Assembly: GCA_018524725.1 (NCBI GenBank)
Contig: JAEUWP010000232.1
Coordinates: 1-17,065 of the forward strand
Source of the DNA: Podaxis mareebaensis
Lineage: Eukaryota; Basidiomycota; Agaricomycetes; Agaricales; Agaricaceae
Direction: 5' to 3'
Length of the DNA: 17,065 bases
This document shows positions 1 to 8,828 of the stretch, piece after piece. The translations under genes and the position numbers were made by a program. The notes beneath the pieces are model-generated. The model did not search any database. It was not told the DNA's origin and worked only from the letters and a program-made list of their open reading frames with translations. How positions within the stretch are numbered: position 1 is the first letter of the stretch; every line of letters starts with the position of its first letter.

Positions 1-50
1 AGTACAGCCTATAGTATGTACTTCATACAGCAGGCTGTATGTCCTATAAA
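1..50. repeat. Palindromic repeat resembling a transposon end
   Basis: Bases 24-41 form a short hairpin with arms CATACAG and CTGTATG. The reverse complement of 22-50 matches 11819-11847 at about 25 of 29 positions, and both are preceded by CATAT in the same orientation. The two copies are therefore inverted relative to each other, as expected for ends of two elements that face away from each other, the interior of this one lying left of the window. I see no target duplication because the other end is outside the window. Confidence 0.45.
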
Positions 51-390
51 CCATATGCATCAGTCCCCTGCCCCAAGATGGCAATGCCGATACGAATGTA
101 GGCTGGGGCCAAGTCAGATGTTCGGTATGTGTGTGTTGTGGTGTGTGGATGTGGTGGTATGGTGAATGGGTTGGCATACACTAGAAGTGCGAGCTGGCCA
201 GGAATCGAAGAACAGAATGGCGGTGGAGGTGATAAAGGACAACAAGTGTGGGTGATAAGCACCAAGGTGACATTGACAGGGAAGGACTTCTGAGAACTTT
301 GTGACACCGCTCTAATACTTCGAGACCAATACATCTCAGTCCGTATATGAACCCTGACTATTCCTATCCTCCCACATCGATCCTGCATGT
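51..390. other. No gene recognised; GT-rich stretch
   Basis: No coding signal or known repeat is visible. Bases about 120-165 are GT-rich and low in complexity on the plus strand. The open frames here are short and proline- or serine-rich, as expected by chance opposite a GT-rich strand. Confidence 0.5.
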
Positions 391-668
391 TTGTTGACCT
401 CAACCGATCGTCACTCTTCCTGCGCTTATCAATTTATAGTGCCCATCTTTTCGAAATTCTCCAAAGAAGGAAAGCAAGATACGTCAGCCCAATCTGTGGG
501 AGATCCAGAGTGCCCCACCATCTCTGCACTTGCTGCAAGCACCTCGGCTCTTGTTGGGACTCTTGTAGCTCCTGCAGCCCTAGCACCGCCCACCCTTGAT
601 GAATATCATGAGCAGGGTGTTAAGGTGCATTGGCTTGCAGGAATGGCAGGCATCGGGAAGTCGACGAT
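391..668 (+). pseudogene. NACHT-like P-loop fragment joined to the BRR2 copy
   Basis: An open frame from ATG 391 contains WLAGMAGIGKSTI at about 628-688. The GMAGIGKST core fits Walker A (GxxxxGKS/T), and a W-L-x-G lead-in followed by GKSTI is typical of NACHT NTPases, which form a large NLR-like family in Agaricomycetes. Upstream is a low-complexity Ala/Ser/Pro stretch and then EYHEQGV. No Walker B or other NACHT motif follows, because BRR2 homology starts in another frame at about 666-675, within or just after the GKST codons. This is best read as the broken end of an NLR-like gene fused to BRR2 by rearrangement. It could also be chance, since only the P-loop supports it. Confidence 0.4.
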
Positions 669-2532
669 CGTGTCTTCGACTATCAGAGCCACCAAATTAT
701 CCACCTTTTCGTCAAGAATCGCGATGCCATTGTCTGGTGCGCGAAGCTCATGCATAGCGATGCCCGTGAGCGCGTCAACGTCGAGGTGGGAGAAAGTTGT
801 TGGTTGGATCTTGCGCGAATTGGCTGGAGACAAGCAAGCGAAAGCGGAACATGATGCCATGGATGTCGACGAGCCGAAGCCTGATGTACCAAAAACTGCT
901 ACCCTCGCCCTGGGTTCGACGGTGCAGCCCAAGCGCGTCCTGGACCTTGAGAATCTGGTGTTTAGCCAGAGTGGTCACCTCGTGTCGAACAAGAAATGCA
1001 AGCTCCCCGGACTCATTCAAGCATTCAAAGAAGGGATATGAGGAGATCCACGTCCCTGTGCCCAAGTCCAAACCCGTTACCGAGGAGCTCGTCCCAGTCT
1101 CACCTCTTCCTGTTTGGGCACACGAGGCCTTTACTGTGCCCTGCTTCAACCGTATAAAGAGCAGACTCTTCCCCATTGCTTTCGGCACCGACGAGCCTAT
1201 CCTCCTTTGCGCACCCACTGGTGCTGGAAAGGTATGTTGGCCCACATCCACCCATCTTTTCTGGATGCTAACGTTGTACTAGACCAATGTCGCCATGTTC
1301 CCCCACCCCTAATGAGCTCTCCAAGTGGCGCAACGGGGAAACCGGCGAATGCGAGCTCGTTAGCTTCAAGGTCGTTTATGTTGCTCCTATGAAGGCTCTC
1401 GTCCAGGAGATGGTTGGCAACCTCTCAACTCGCCTCAAAGGCTTCGGCATCAAAGTCGGTGAACTTACCGGAGACGCTCAAGTGACCAAGCAGCAGATCG
1501 CCGAAACTCAAGTTATTGTCACGACTCCTGAGAAGTGGGATGTTATTATCTGTAAAAGTACCGATGTCAGTCATACCAACCTAGTCCGCCTCATTGTCAT
1601 CGATGAAATCCATCTCCTCCATGACGAACGTGGTCCTGTCCTTGAAGCCATCATTGCCCGTACTATCCACCGCATGGAACGGACAAATGAATATGTTCGT
1701 CTCGTCAATCTCTCCGTCACCCTCCCTAACTACCAAGACGTTGTCACCTTCCTCCGCGTCGATGAGAGCAAGGGCCTCTTTTACTTCGGTGTGACATATC
1801 GCCCCTGTACCCTCCAGCAACAATTCATCGGTATCACGGCAAAGAAGGCGATCAAACGGTATCAGGTCACGAACGAGGTTTGCTACGAGAAGGTCCTCGA
1901 TCAGGCCGGGAAGAACCAAACGCTGGTTTTCGTTCACTCCCGCAAGAGACCGCGAAGACCGCCAAGTCCCTCCGCGACATGGCTGTAGAGAAGGAGACTA
2001 TCACACAATTTGTCAAGCCCGAAGGCGCCACGCGTGAGATTCTCACCGAAGAATTGTCCAACGTGAAGGATCCCAACCTTCGCGACCTCCTCCCATTCGG
2101 TTTTGCCATCCATCACGCCGGTATATCTCGCCCCGACCGTTCGCTCGTCGAGGACCTCTTTGCGGAGGGCCACGTTGAAGTGTTAATCTATACGGCCACG
2201 CTTGCATGGGGTGTCAACCTTCCCCCACACACTGTTATCATCAAGGGGATCCAGATATATAACCCCGAGAAGGGCCGTTGGGTCGAGCTTTCCAGCCAGG
2301 ACGTGTTGCAGATGCTCGAGCGTGCAGGGCGACCGCAGTATGATACATTTGGTGAGGGTGTGATCATCACAAATCATCAGGAGTTGCAGTGTTACCTGAG
2401 CCTGTCGAACCAGCAGCTGCTGATTGAGAGTCAGTTCGTGTCGAAGTTGGCGGATAATTTGAATGCGGAGATCGTGCTTGGGACGATTAGGAACCGGGAT
2501 GAGGCGGTGCAGTGGTTGGGATATACATACTT
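666..2532 (+). pseudogene. BRR2: BRR2 copy: remaining N-terminal part and helicase cassette 1
   Basis: Homology begins at FDYQSHQ (675-695) and runs through KNRDAIVWCAKL, then WILRELAGD and KRVLDLENLVFSQ. The cassette shows motif I APTGAGK split by intron 1232-1282, Ia APMKAL, TPEKWD, the DEIH box followed by LLHDERGP, and motif III as SVT where SAT is usual. Then come [20 protein letters not shown] and motif [12 protein letters not shown], where family members have QMLGRAGRPQ. The Gly-to-Glu codon is 2318-2320. Frameshifts lie near 790, about 1008, 1298-1311 (the spliced frame meets TAA at 1310) and about 1946, where one base is missing. The winged-helix start [12 protein letters not shown] is at about 2455. 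This piece is CpG-rich. Confidence 0.92.
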
Positions 2533-2587
2533 GTGAGCGCTTGCATTGGGTTGCGGCTGGTGGGATTTTAACTGACTTAATTGATAG

Positions 2588-3889
2588 GTATGTTCGTATG
2601 CTCGAGGACCCTGGCTTTTACGGTGTCGGTATCGACTATCAGGACGACGCAGGCCTTATACAGAAGCGCGCTGACATCGTCCACTCTGCTGCTGTGCTGC
2701 TAGAGAAGTGCCAGCTGATCAAATACGAACGCGCGTCGGGACGTTTCCAGAGTACCGAACTGGGCAAGATTGCGCCACATTACTATGTGTCCTATAACTC
2801 GATGATGGTGTATAACAAGCATTTGAAGCCTACGATGTCGACGGTGGAATTATTTAGAGTCTTCGTGTTGTCGAACGAATTCAAGCTGATCCCTGTTCGA
2901 CAGGAGGCAAGTTTCTCGTACCTGATCTTGTCGGGCTAATGCTGAAAACGGTTGCAGGGAAAGTTGGAGTTGACGAAACTGTTGGAACGTGTTCCGATAC
3001 TGGTCAAGGAGAGCGTCGAGGAGCCTGCTGCGAAGATCAATGTGCTATTACAGGCATATATCCCGCAGTCGAAGCTTGAGGGATTCGTTCTCGTTGCAGA
3101 TATGGTTTTCGTACAGCAATCTGCTGGACAGCGAGCGTCTTTGCCCTTTTCCAGTGTGATTCTGATTCCTGATGTGACCTGACGTATTTAGTATCCTTCG
3201 TGCGATGTTTGAGATTTGTCTCAAACGCGGATGGGCTGTTCCTGCGAAGGCTGCACTGGACCTGTGCAAGGCGGTCGAGAAACGGATGTGGGGATCTACG
3301 ACTCCGCTGAGACAGTTTAAGGGCGTCCCTTCAAAATTATCAGGAAGGCTGAGGGCAAACAATTCGTAAGTTATCCCCATCTGTCCTCACTCATGATTGA
3401 TATTGATGATTTGCTGGTTGTAGCCGTGGTACCGATACTTCGACCTTACGCCTCCTGAAATTGGAGAATTAATCGGCATCCTGAATGCTGGGAAGCTCAT
3501 ACATAGACTGGTGCACAGTTTCCCTAAACTTCAGTGAGTGCATTTTCTTCTCAATCCGCGTTCATCAATTTGTATAGACTTCAGGCCTAGGTCCAACCGA
3601 TCATTCGGTCTCTCCTTCGCATAGATCTCTCCATGATCCCCGATTTCCGGTGGGATGAAAAGATCCATGGTTCCGCGGAGACCTTCATCATCCTCGTTGG
3701 GGACGTTGATGGCGAAGTGATCTTGTTCCACGGCAACTTCAGGCTTCGTCAACGATACGCCGAGGACGAGCATAATGTCACCCTCACTGTGCCCATGTGT
3801 GAACCCGTTCCCCCCAACTATTATATCTCTATTGTTTCGGACAGGTGGCTGCACTCCGAGACCAGGCTGCCAATCAGCTTCAAACACGT
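2588..3889 (+). pseudogene. BRR2: BRR2 copy: first Sec63 unit
   Basis: After intron 2533-2587 the frame continues YVRMLEDP and FYGVGIDY. Then come [72 protein letters not shown] and PEIGELIGI. The unit closes with IIPDFRWDEK-type and NVTLTVPMCEPVPPNYY sequence of the immunoglobulin-like domain. A missing base near 3331 shifts the frame before the codons for RKAEGKQF. TAG at 3588-3590 is in frame where a Gln codon is expected. The donor of the intron ending at about 3190 is not a clean GT. A further shift near 3892 leads into cassette 2. Confidence 0.9.
2907..2957 (+). other. GC-AG intron in the BRR2 copy
   Basis: The exon ends with the codons for VRQE at 2906 and resumes at 2958 with codons for [12 protein letters not shown]. 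The intervening 51 bases begin GCAAGT and end CAG. The donor AG|GCAAGT is the strong context usual for natural GC-AG introns, but it could also be a GT donor hit by a T-to-C change in this dead copy. Confidence 0.65.
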
Positions 3890-5164
3890 CATTCCCCGCC
3901 AAGTTCCCACCTCCCACTTCTCTCCTCGACCTCCAAGCTCTTCCGTTGTCAGCGCTCCACAACAAGGAATTCGAGGCGATTTATGCTAGCACCATCAATG
4001 AATTCAACAAGATTCAGACGCAAGTTTTCCAAGCGCTTTATACGTCCGATGAAAACGTCTTCATTGGTGCCCCAACGGGAGGTGGCAAGACGATCTGTGC
4101 AGAGTTCGCACTGTTAAGGTTATGGAGCAAGAGAGAGCAGTCGAGAGCGGTGTGTATCGAGCCGTTCCAGGAGATGGTGGACCAGAGGGTGGAGGAACGG
4201 AGGAGGAAGTTCGGGAACTTACAAGGTGGGAAGGAGATCGTGGGGCTTACTGGGGAGACCAGTGCGGATGCTGTCGTGTGCACGCCTACGCAAGTGAGTT
4301 TCACTGCTTGGGAGAGGTTGGACCGACGTATGAAGTCATCATTTCGAGGACGCAGTATGTCTCATTCCAGACTAGGGTGCCGAGGCGTATCGTTGCATGT
4401 GGTGTGTCCCTTGCAAACGCAGAGGACCTCGGAGAGTGGATTGGGGCGAAGTCGCACACAATCTTCAATTTCTCGCCCAGTTATGTTCGTTTACTTCGCG
4501 GATTACTGGTGTGGATGCTGATTATGAGACACTAGCGCGCGACCACTGAACATGGAGATCCATATTCAATCTTTCACAATCTCCCGCTTCCCATCTCTCA
4601 TGATCGCCATGTGCAAACCAGTGTGCCTCGCCATTCTTGAATAATCACCCACTAAGCCGGTCATCATATTCGTTCCATCGCGTCGACAGTGTCGTCTCAC
4701 AGTCGACGATCTCCTCACCCACTGCGCAGCCGATGACGGCCAGGATCGTTTCCTCAACCTCGAGCTCGATGAACTGCAGAAGCACTTGGATCACATCAAT
4801 GACAAAGGGCTCGTGAAGATGTTGAAGCACGGTATTGGGTACTACCATGAGGCGTTGGATAAACGAGACAAGAGGATTGTACAGCGTTTATTCGAGTCCG
4901 GTGCGATTCAGGTTCTCGTTGCTTCCAAGGTGCATTACATCGTCTCTGTGTGACACCAATGAATTGTAGTGCTGACATCCCTTGTAGGATACTGCCTGGA
5001 GTTTGCCGGTCGCTAGACACATGGTGATCATCATGGGCGTGCAATCGTACGAGGGCAAGGAGCACGGCTATGTCGCTTATCCTGTTATGGATGTGCTGCA
5101 GATGATGGGTCGCGCGTGCCGACCAAGGGAAGACTCGAACAGTCGGTGTGTCTTAATGTGCTAA
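3890..5164 (+). pseudogene. BRR2: BRR2 copy: helicase cassette 2 with DExH region deleted
   Basis: The piece starts with LLDLQALPLSALHNKEFE, then NKIQTQVFQALY, motif I APTGGGKT and FALLRLWSKRE. LTGETSAD joins directly to VVCTPTQ, with about nine residues missing. CTPTQ is followed by GTGAGT, an apparent intron start, and then codons for EVGPTYEVIISRT. About 30 residues including the DExH-like motif II are absent, so a deletion from inside an intron into the next exon is likely. The donor of intron 4481-4535 reads TTATGT where GTATGT is expected. TAA at 4642 replaces a Tyr codon in LEYSPTKP, and TAA at 5162 replaces a Gln codon after CVLMC. Motif VI-like QMMGRACRP remains. Natural Brr2 cassette 2 does not need its own ATPase activity, but this deletion would destroy the fold. 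Confidence 0.9.
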
Positions 5165-5803
5165 CGGACACGAAAGGACTTCTACAAGAAGTTCCTCGCT
5201 GAAGGTCTGCCTATTGAGTCGCACCTGCCGACAGATTTGTTGCATGATTATTTCTTGGCTGAGATCGCTGTGAAGACCATTGAAAACAAACAGGATGCTA
5301 TGGTTCCTTGTGTTCGCGGAGCGATTTAGCTGATGAGCTTGCATTATAGGATATCTCGACGTGGACATACTTCTACCGCCGCATGACCCAAAACTCCAAT
5401 TACTACAATTTGCACAATGTCAGCCATCAGCACTTGTCGGACCATCTGTCGGAGCTAGTAGAGAATACACTCAATGACTTGGTCAACTCGAAGTGTATGG
5501 CCATCGGTGAGTGTTTCTATTGTATTGACAGAAACGGGAAGCTAAGCTCATTGGACAGAGGGGAAGATGGACTTGTCGGCGCTCAACCTGGGTATGATTG
5601 CGGCATATTACAATATTTCCTGTATGTCTTTCCCGTTCTACGTATTGGAACATATTACTGACATGATGATAGACATCACCATCGAGGTTTATACCCTCTC
5701 TCTCAAGGAACACACCAAGTTTAAGGTCTCCTCGAAGTCGTCTCCTCGTCTGTGGAGTTTGAAAGTATTCCTACCTGTCAGCACGAAGAAGTGCTACTCC
5801 GCC
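5165..5803 (+). pseudogene. BRR2: BRR2 copy: second Sec63 unit, 5' part
   Basis: Continuing from cassette 2 are [63 protein letters not shown] and [17 protein letters not shown]. Introns 5303-5349, 5507-5558 and 5622-5672 have GT-AG ends and keep the frame. After codons for YTLSLKEHTKFK near 5712 the frame shifts by one, then continues as LLEVVSSSVEFESIP and HEEVLLR. It stops at the foldback element inserted at 5803/5804. This is the last CpG-rich stretch of the window. Confidence 0.88.
5795..5803. repeat. Left target-site duplication of the foldback element
   Basis: TACTCCGCC directly precedes the element and recurs at 6076-6084 as TACTCTGCT. The two differences are both C-to-T at positions that are CpG in the BRR2 reading context. 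Confidence 0.75.
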
Positions 5804-6075
5804 CAGGCTCCTAAACCAGCCCCTCGTGTCGTGAAGTGGGCGAAATCTGAATGGTGAATTATCTCTAGATCCGAGTTTGTGACTGTTTGACTGATGAGTG
5901 TAAACAACTCCAAATAAAACTTTTTGTCCCTGCAACACAACAGAGGTGCAGGCAAAAAAAGTTTTATTTGGAGTTGTTTACAGCCATCAACCAAACAGGA
6001 ACAAGCTCACATATCTTTAACTTGCTACTCAGATTTCACCCACTTCACAACATGAGGGGCTGGTTTAGGAGCCTG
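5804..6075. mobile_element. 272-bp foldback MITE inside the BRR2 copy
   Basis: The element starts CAGGCTCCTAAACC and ends with its reverse complement. The outer 46 bases of each arm pair except at three sites, each CG on the left and TG or CA on the right. A looser middle part follows. Then inner arms 5899-5925 and 5956-5981 pair almost perfectly around a short loop that itself holds CCTGCA/TGCAGG. There is no coding capacity; the two similar open frames on opposite strands come from the symmetry. A 9-bp target duplication and long inverted repeats suggest a Mutator-like (MULE) derivative. CAGG ends would also fit a hAT element, which would need 8 bp. The insertion interrupts the codons for LLRR of BRR2. 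Confidence 0.85.
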
Positions 6076-6084
6076 TACTCTGCT
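6076..6084. repeat. Right target-site duplication of the foldback element
   Basis: TACTCTGCT, followed by GCATG. This is the CpG-depleted partner of 5795-5803, and BRR2 coding sequence resumes here. Confidence 0.75.
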
Positions 6085-6278
6085 GCATGTAAATTACTAT
6101 TAGGTTCCTGTCAAGCTTGATCATGTCAGCTTCAAAGCTCCCCACTTCAAGACATTCTTTGCTCCTGCAGGTGCACTTTTCGCACTTGCAACTGCCACCT
6201 GATCTTGCTGTGGACCAGGTTCTTGTGCCCAGGAAGATCTTGAACTTGTTGTCAGCATGCATGGATGTCATGTCATCA

Positions 6279-6293
6279 AATGCATGGTTGAAT
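6279..6293. repeat. Left target-site duplication of LINE copy A
   Basis: AATGCATGGTTGAAT, encoding NAWLN of BRR2. It is repeated exactly at 6791-6805 after the poly-A tail. Confidence 0.92.
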
Positions 6294-6790
6294 ATCCACC
6301 ACTGTCCCCTTTACCATTAGCCTTATGGTATTTGTATGAATATCTTTTGGCTCATCAAGTTCCTTTGTGAAAACCTGGCAGCATTCTCCTTCACTGACCA
6401 GATACAAGGACCAATTACATTTGAGGACTACAACACTCAATGGCTTACTCGACAAGAGAGGCTGGCCTTACATAGCACTCCTGACATTCACTAAAGGGTC
6501 TTTCTCTTTTCTCTTCTCATTTCTATGTACACTTGCCTCTTGCTAGCTCCATCTTTCCCCTCCCACTTTTTCTTTGTCTCTTTTCTCTCTCTGTTTGATT
6601 AGTTGTACACTATATCTTGTGTTGGTTGTCTCATCTCTAGCTCCCTCACTCCCATCCCTCATTTCATTTCCTCTTTCTTTTCTATCTTTTTCTTTCTCTT
6701 GTTTGTAGGTTTTGGCTCTTGGGACTGCTATTGTGCACCTGTTTGTAGTAGCTAGTCTATTGCAATAAATGTTGATTCAAAAAAAAAAAA
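6294..6790 (+). mobile_element. LINE copy A, 5'-truncated, in the BRR2 copy
   Basis: About 497 bp of the 3' end of a non-LTR retrotransposon. The first bases encode HHCPLYH, the end of the C-terminal cysteine-histidine motif, then after a stop FWLIKFLCENLAAF, FEDYNTQWLTRQERL and TPDIH, ending with TAA near 6491. A pyrimidine-rich 3' untranslated region of about 270 bp follows, then AATAAA at 6764 and poly-A from 6779. Exact 15-bp target duplications flank it. It belongs to the same family as the copies at 8199 and 16989. Severe 5' truncation is usual for target-primed reverse transcription. Confidence 0.93.
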
Positions 6791-6805
6791 AATGCATGGT
6801 TGAAT
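6791..6805. repeat. Right target-site duplication of LINE copy A
   Basis: AATGCATGGTTGAAT directly after the poly-A tail. The BRR2 reading frame resumes with codons for ALGTMDL. Confidence 0.92.
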
Positions 6806-7546
6806 GCTCTGGGCACCATGGACCTCTCACAGATGTGTGTGCAGAGTCTGTGGGAGAAGGATTCACCATTGAAGCAGATTCCACATTTTGAACCAGAGGT
6901 GAGTTATCAATTTCATACATCATGGTGCAGATCAGTGACTAGTATCCACATGACAGCTTATTAAACAATGCAATGAAGTGGGTATTGAGACAGTGTACAA
7001 TATCATGGAAATGGAGGATGATGATCACATGAAGCTGCTCCAGATGACCTCATCACAGATGTACATCCTACTTTGTGTCATGAGCCCATTGTAATTTTAA
7101 CTGCTTTGTTTAGGTGCAATGTTGTGATGTTCAGCAATTCGTACCCCACCCTTGATGTCTCACATGAACTTATCAAAGGTGATTATACTGCCAGTGCCCC
7201 TATCACCCTCAAAGTTACCCTCACATGTGATGTCAACAAGGATCAAGAAGAGAGTGACCAAACCATCATCATGCCATTCTATCCATTGAAAAAACTTGTC
7301 AACTGGTGGGTGGTTCTTGGAGACTGAGACAGTCGGCAACTCTACATGATTAAAAAGGTCACAGTGACCAAGAGCCTCATAAAGCTCAAGTTTATGTTGC
7401 CCAAGAGTGCACACTGTCCTTGACTCTATGTTGTGTGTGACTCCTGTGTCAGCACTGATCACAATATCAAGCTTGACCCAATTGAGGTGGCAGAGGGAGA
7501 GAAGAGTGATAGTGACAAGGATATGGAGAGTGGTGGTGAGGAGTGA

Positions 7547-8198
7547 TGAGCAGATGAGTTCCAGGGACCATACAGTTTTGTTTTCTCATTGATTTTATGC
7601 TTGCAGTGTATTTGTAGCCATTGTAGAAAACACATATGTTTTGTGTAGTTTTTGATGATACCTCATAATTCATGTATGGTTGCTCAGTCTTAGTTGTGAG
7701 AACATGAATAATGTGCAAATTAAGCACACATCTAACTTGAGTAGGCTTAAAAGCCAATGTGCACTGATAGAGTATTTTAGCAAGTAGGTTAAGGTTGCAG
7801 GTTGAGACATGATAGTGAAATTAATTCATCTTTTCTTATTCATGAGCATCTTCCTTAGTCCATCTTCAACAAACAGACATGAGGAAGGTGACTGTATGGG
7901 AGCACTGAATGTGTGGTGAAATCATAGCTCAAGTACTCACTCTTCCTGCCAATGCTCACTGTGCACCTGATGTTGGTAGCATTCCACCATTCATAGCCCT
8001 TTGTTGGTTGTAACAGCCAGGATATCAATATACCATCAACCACAGACAGTTCAAAGGAGATTCATTATGGAAAATACAGACTCAAACAAACTCAGTGGGA
8101 CCAAGATACAGCATTCAATGTTTATAGCAAAAAAGGGGCCAGGTGCAAAATAGAGGTGGAATGGCAATCTGTTTGGTAATGGGAGTAGAAAGGATGAG
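7547..8198. other. Unassigned CpG-poor sequence downstream of BRR2
   Basis: This stretch begins after the BRR2 stop and ends at the poly-T of LINE copy B. On the minus strand 7855-8043 is open and reads ISWLLQPTKGYEWWN, then RKSEYLSYDFTTH. It looks protein-like but I do not recognise it. 7467-7757 minus is also open in another frame and overlaps the BRR2 end. These may be remnants of a convergent gene or an old element. I see no RNA gene or terminal repeat. Confidence 0.3.

Positions 8199-8225
<27 letters not shown>
8199..8225 (-). repeat. Poly-A tail of LINE copy B (poly-T on plus)
   Basis: 27 consecutive T on the plus strand, immediately after GGATGAG and followed by the inverted LINE 3' end with TTTATTG, the complement of CAATAAA. 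Confidence 0.95.
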
Positions 8226-8231
<6 letters not shown>

Positions 8232-8558
8232 ACATTTATTGCAATAGACTAGCTACTACAAACAGGTGCACAATAGCAGTCCCAAGAACTGAAACCTACA
8301 GACAAGAGAAAGAAATAGAGAGAGAGAGAAAAGAAGGGGAATGAGGGATGGGAGTGAGGGAGCTAGCAATGAGGCAACCAACACAAGGTATGAAGTACAA
8401 CTAGTCAAACAGAGAGAGAGAAAAGAGACGAAAATGAAGAGGTGGGGGGAATATGGAGCTAGCTAGAGGCAAGCATATATTAGAGAGAGAAAAGAAAAGA
8501 CCCTTTAGTGAACATCTGGAGCACTGTGGAGAGCCAGCCTCTCTCATCAAGTGAGCTG

Positions 8559-8828
8559 TCAAGTGTTGTAGTCCTCAAAAGTCATTGGTCCTTGTATCTG
8601 GTCAGCAATTGAAAATGCTGCTGGGTTTTCATGTAAGAACTCGATGAGCCAAAAGATATTCATATGAATACCATAAGGCTGATGATAGAGGGGACAGTGA
8701 TGGATGATATGATCCCATGTTTCGAGTTCCTTACTACATGGGCAAGAAGTAATGTAGCACCCTGGGAAGAAGCACTGTCTGAAAGCACCAATGGGCACAT
8801 GATCAGTCACACAGTGAGTGAAGTGCAT
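8559..8828 (-). pseudogene. LINE copy B C-terminal Cys-His motif
   Basis: The open frame reads HVPIGAFRQCFFPG, then CPC, followed by WDHIIHHCPLYH. The C-x-C ... H-x4-C pattern followed by PLY is the zinc-binding motif at the C-terminus of many I- and Jockey-related LINE polyproteins, thought to help bind template RNA. HHCPLYH is where copy A begins. The stop after FEDYNT is followed by further coding-like sequence ending APDVH near 8500, so TGA here is probably a mutation. Confidence 0.8.

Larger units (their letters stand above)
666..7546 (+). pseudogene. BRR2: BRR2-like spliceosomal helicase pseudogene (whole locus)
   Basis: Conceptual pieces in several frames match the U5 snRNP helicase Brr2, which unwinds U4/U6 to activate the spliceosome. 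Its order is N-terminal region, helicase cassette, Sec63 unit, second cassette, second Sec63 unit. All are present in order, but perhaps the first 250-300 residues of about 2,150 are missing. Breaks seen: frame changes near 790, 1008, 1300, 1946, 3331, 3892, 5712 and 6156; in-frame stops at 3588, 4642, 5162, 7325 and 7421; a lost splice donor at 4481; two internal deletions near 4270 and 4294-4313; and two inserted elements. At least ten introns of 44-58 bp remain at plausible places (for example 1232-1282, 2533-2587, 3366-3423, 3534-3577, 4930-4987, 5303-5349, 5507-5558, 5622-5672, 6899-6956, 7061-7113), so it is a DNA-level copy and not a retrocopy. BRR2 is essential, so a functional copy should exist elsewhere. 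Confidence 0.93.
6076..7546 (+). pseudogene. BRR2: BRR2 copy: C-terminal part, split by a LINE
   Basis: Coding pieces are VPVKLDHVSFKAPHFKTF (from 6104), then after one extra T near 6156 LLLQVHFSHLQLPPDL, DQVLVPRKILNLLSACMDV and SSNAWLN. The LINE sits exactly here. Beyond it follow ALGTMDLSQMCVQSLWE, PLKQIPHFEPE, intron 6899-6956, IETVYNIMEMEDD, intron 7061-7113, FSNSYPTLDVSHELIKGDY and MPFYPLKKLVNWWVVLGD. The end is acidic, with IKLDPIEVAEGEKSDSDKD and TGA at 7544. TGA codons at 7325 and 7421 are in frame, and both can be read as CGA changed at a CpG. This half holds almost no CpG, unlike the 5' half. Confidence 0.9.

Noticed and set aside
44..403. Minus-strand 119-codon open frame at the window start
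   Set aside because: It is low complexity opposite a GT-rich strand, with Pro/Ser/Thr/His runs and no domain-like pattern.
5794..6120. Two similar small proteins on opposite strands
   Set aside because: They are mirror readings of one foldback element, and their similarity follows from the inverted repeat.
666..7546. A functional BRR2 gene with sequencing errors
   Set aside because: Besides single-base shifts there are in-frame stops, two internal deletions, a missing N-terminus, a lost donor and two inserted elements with target duplications.
8190..8198. Target duplication of LINE copy B
   Set aside because: I looked for the bases before the poly-T (GTAGAAAGGATGAG) near 11400-11900 and found no copy, so the 5' end stays approximate.
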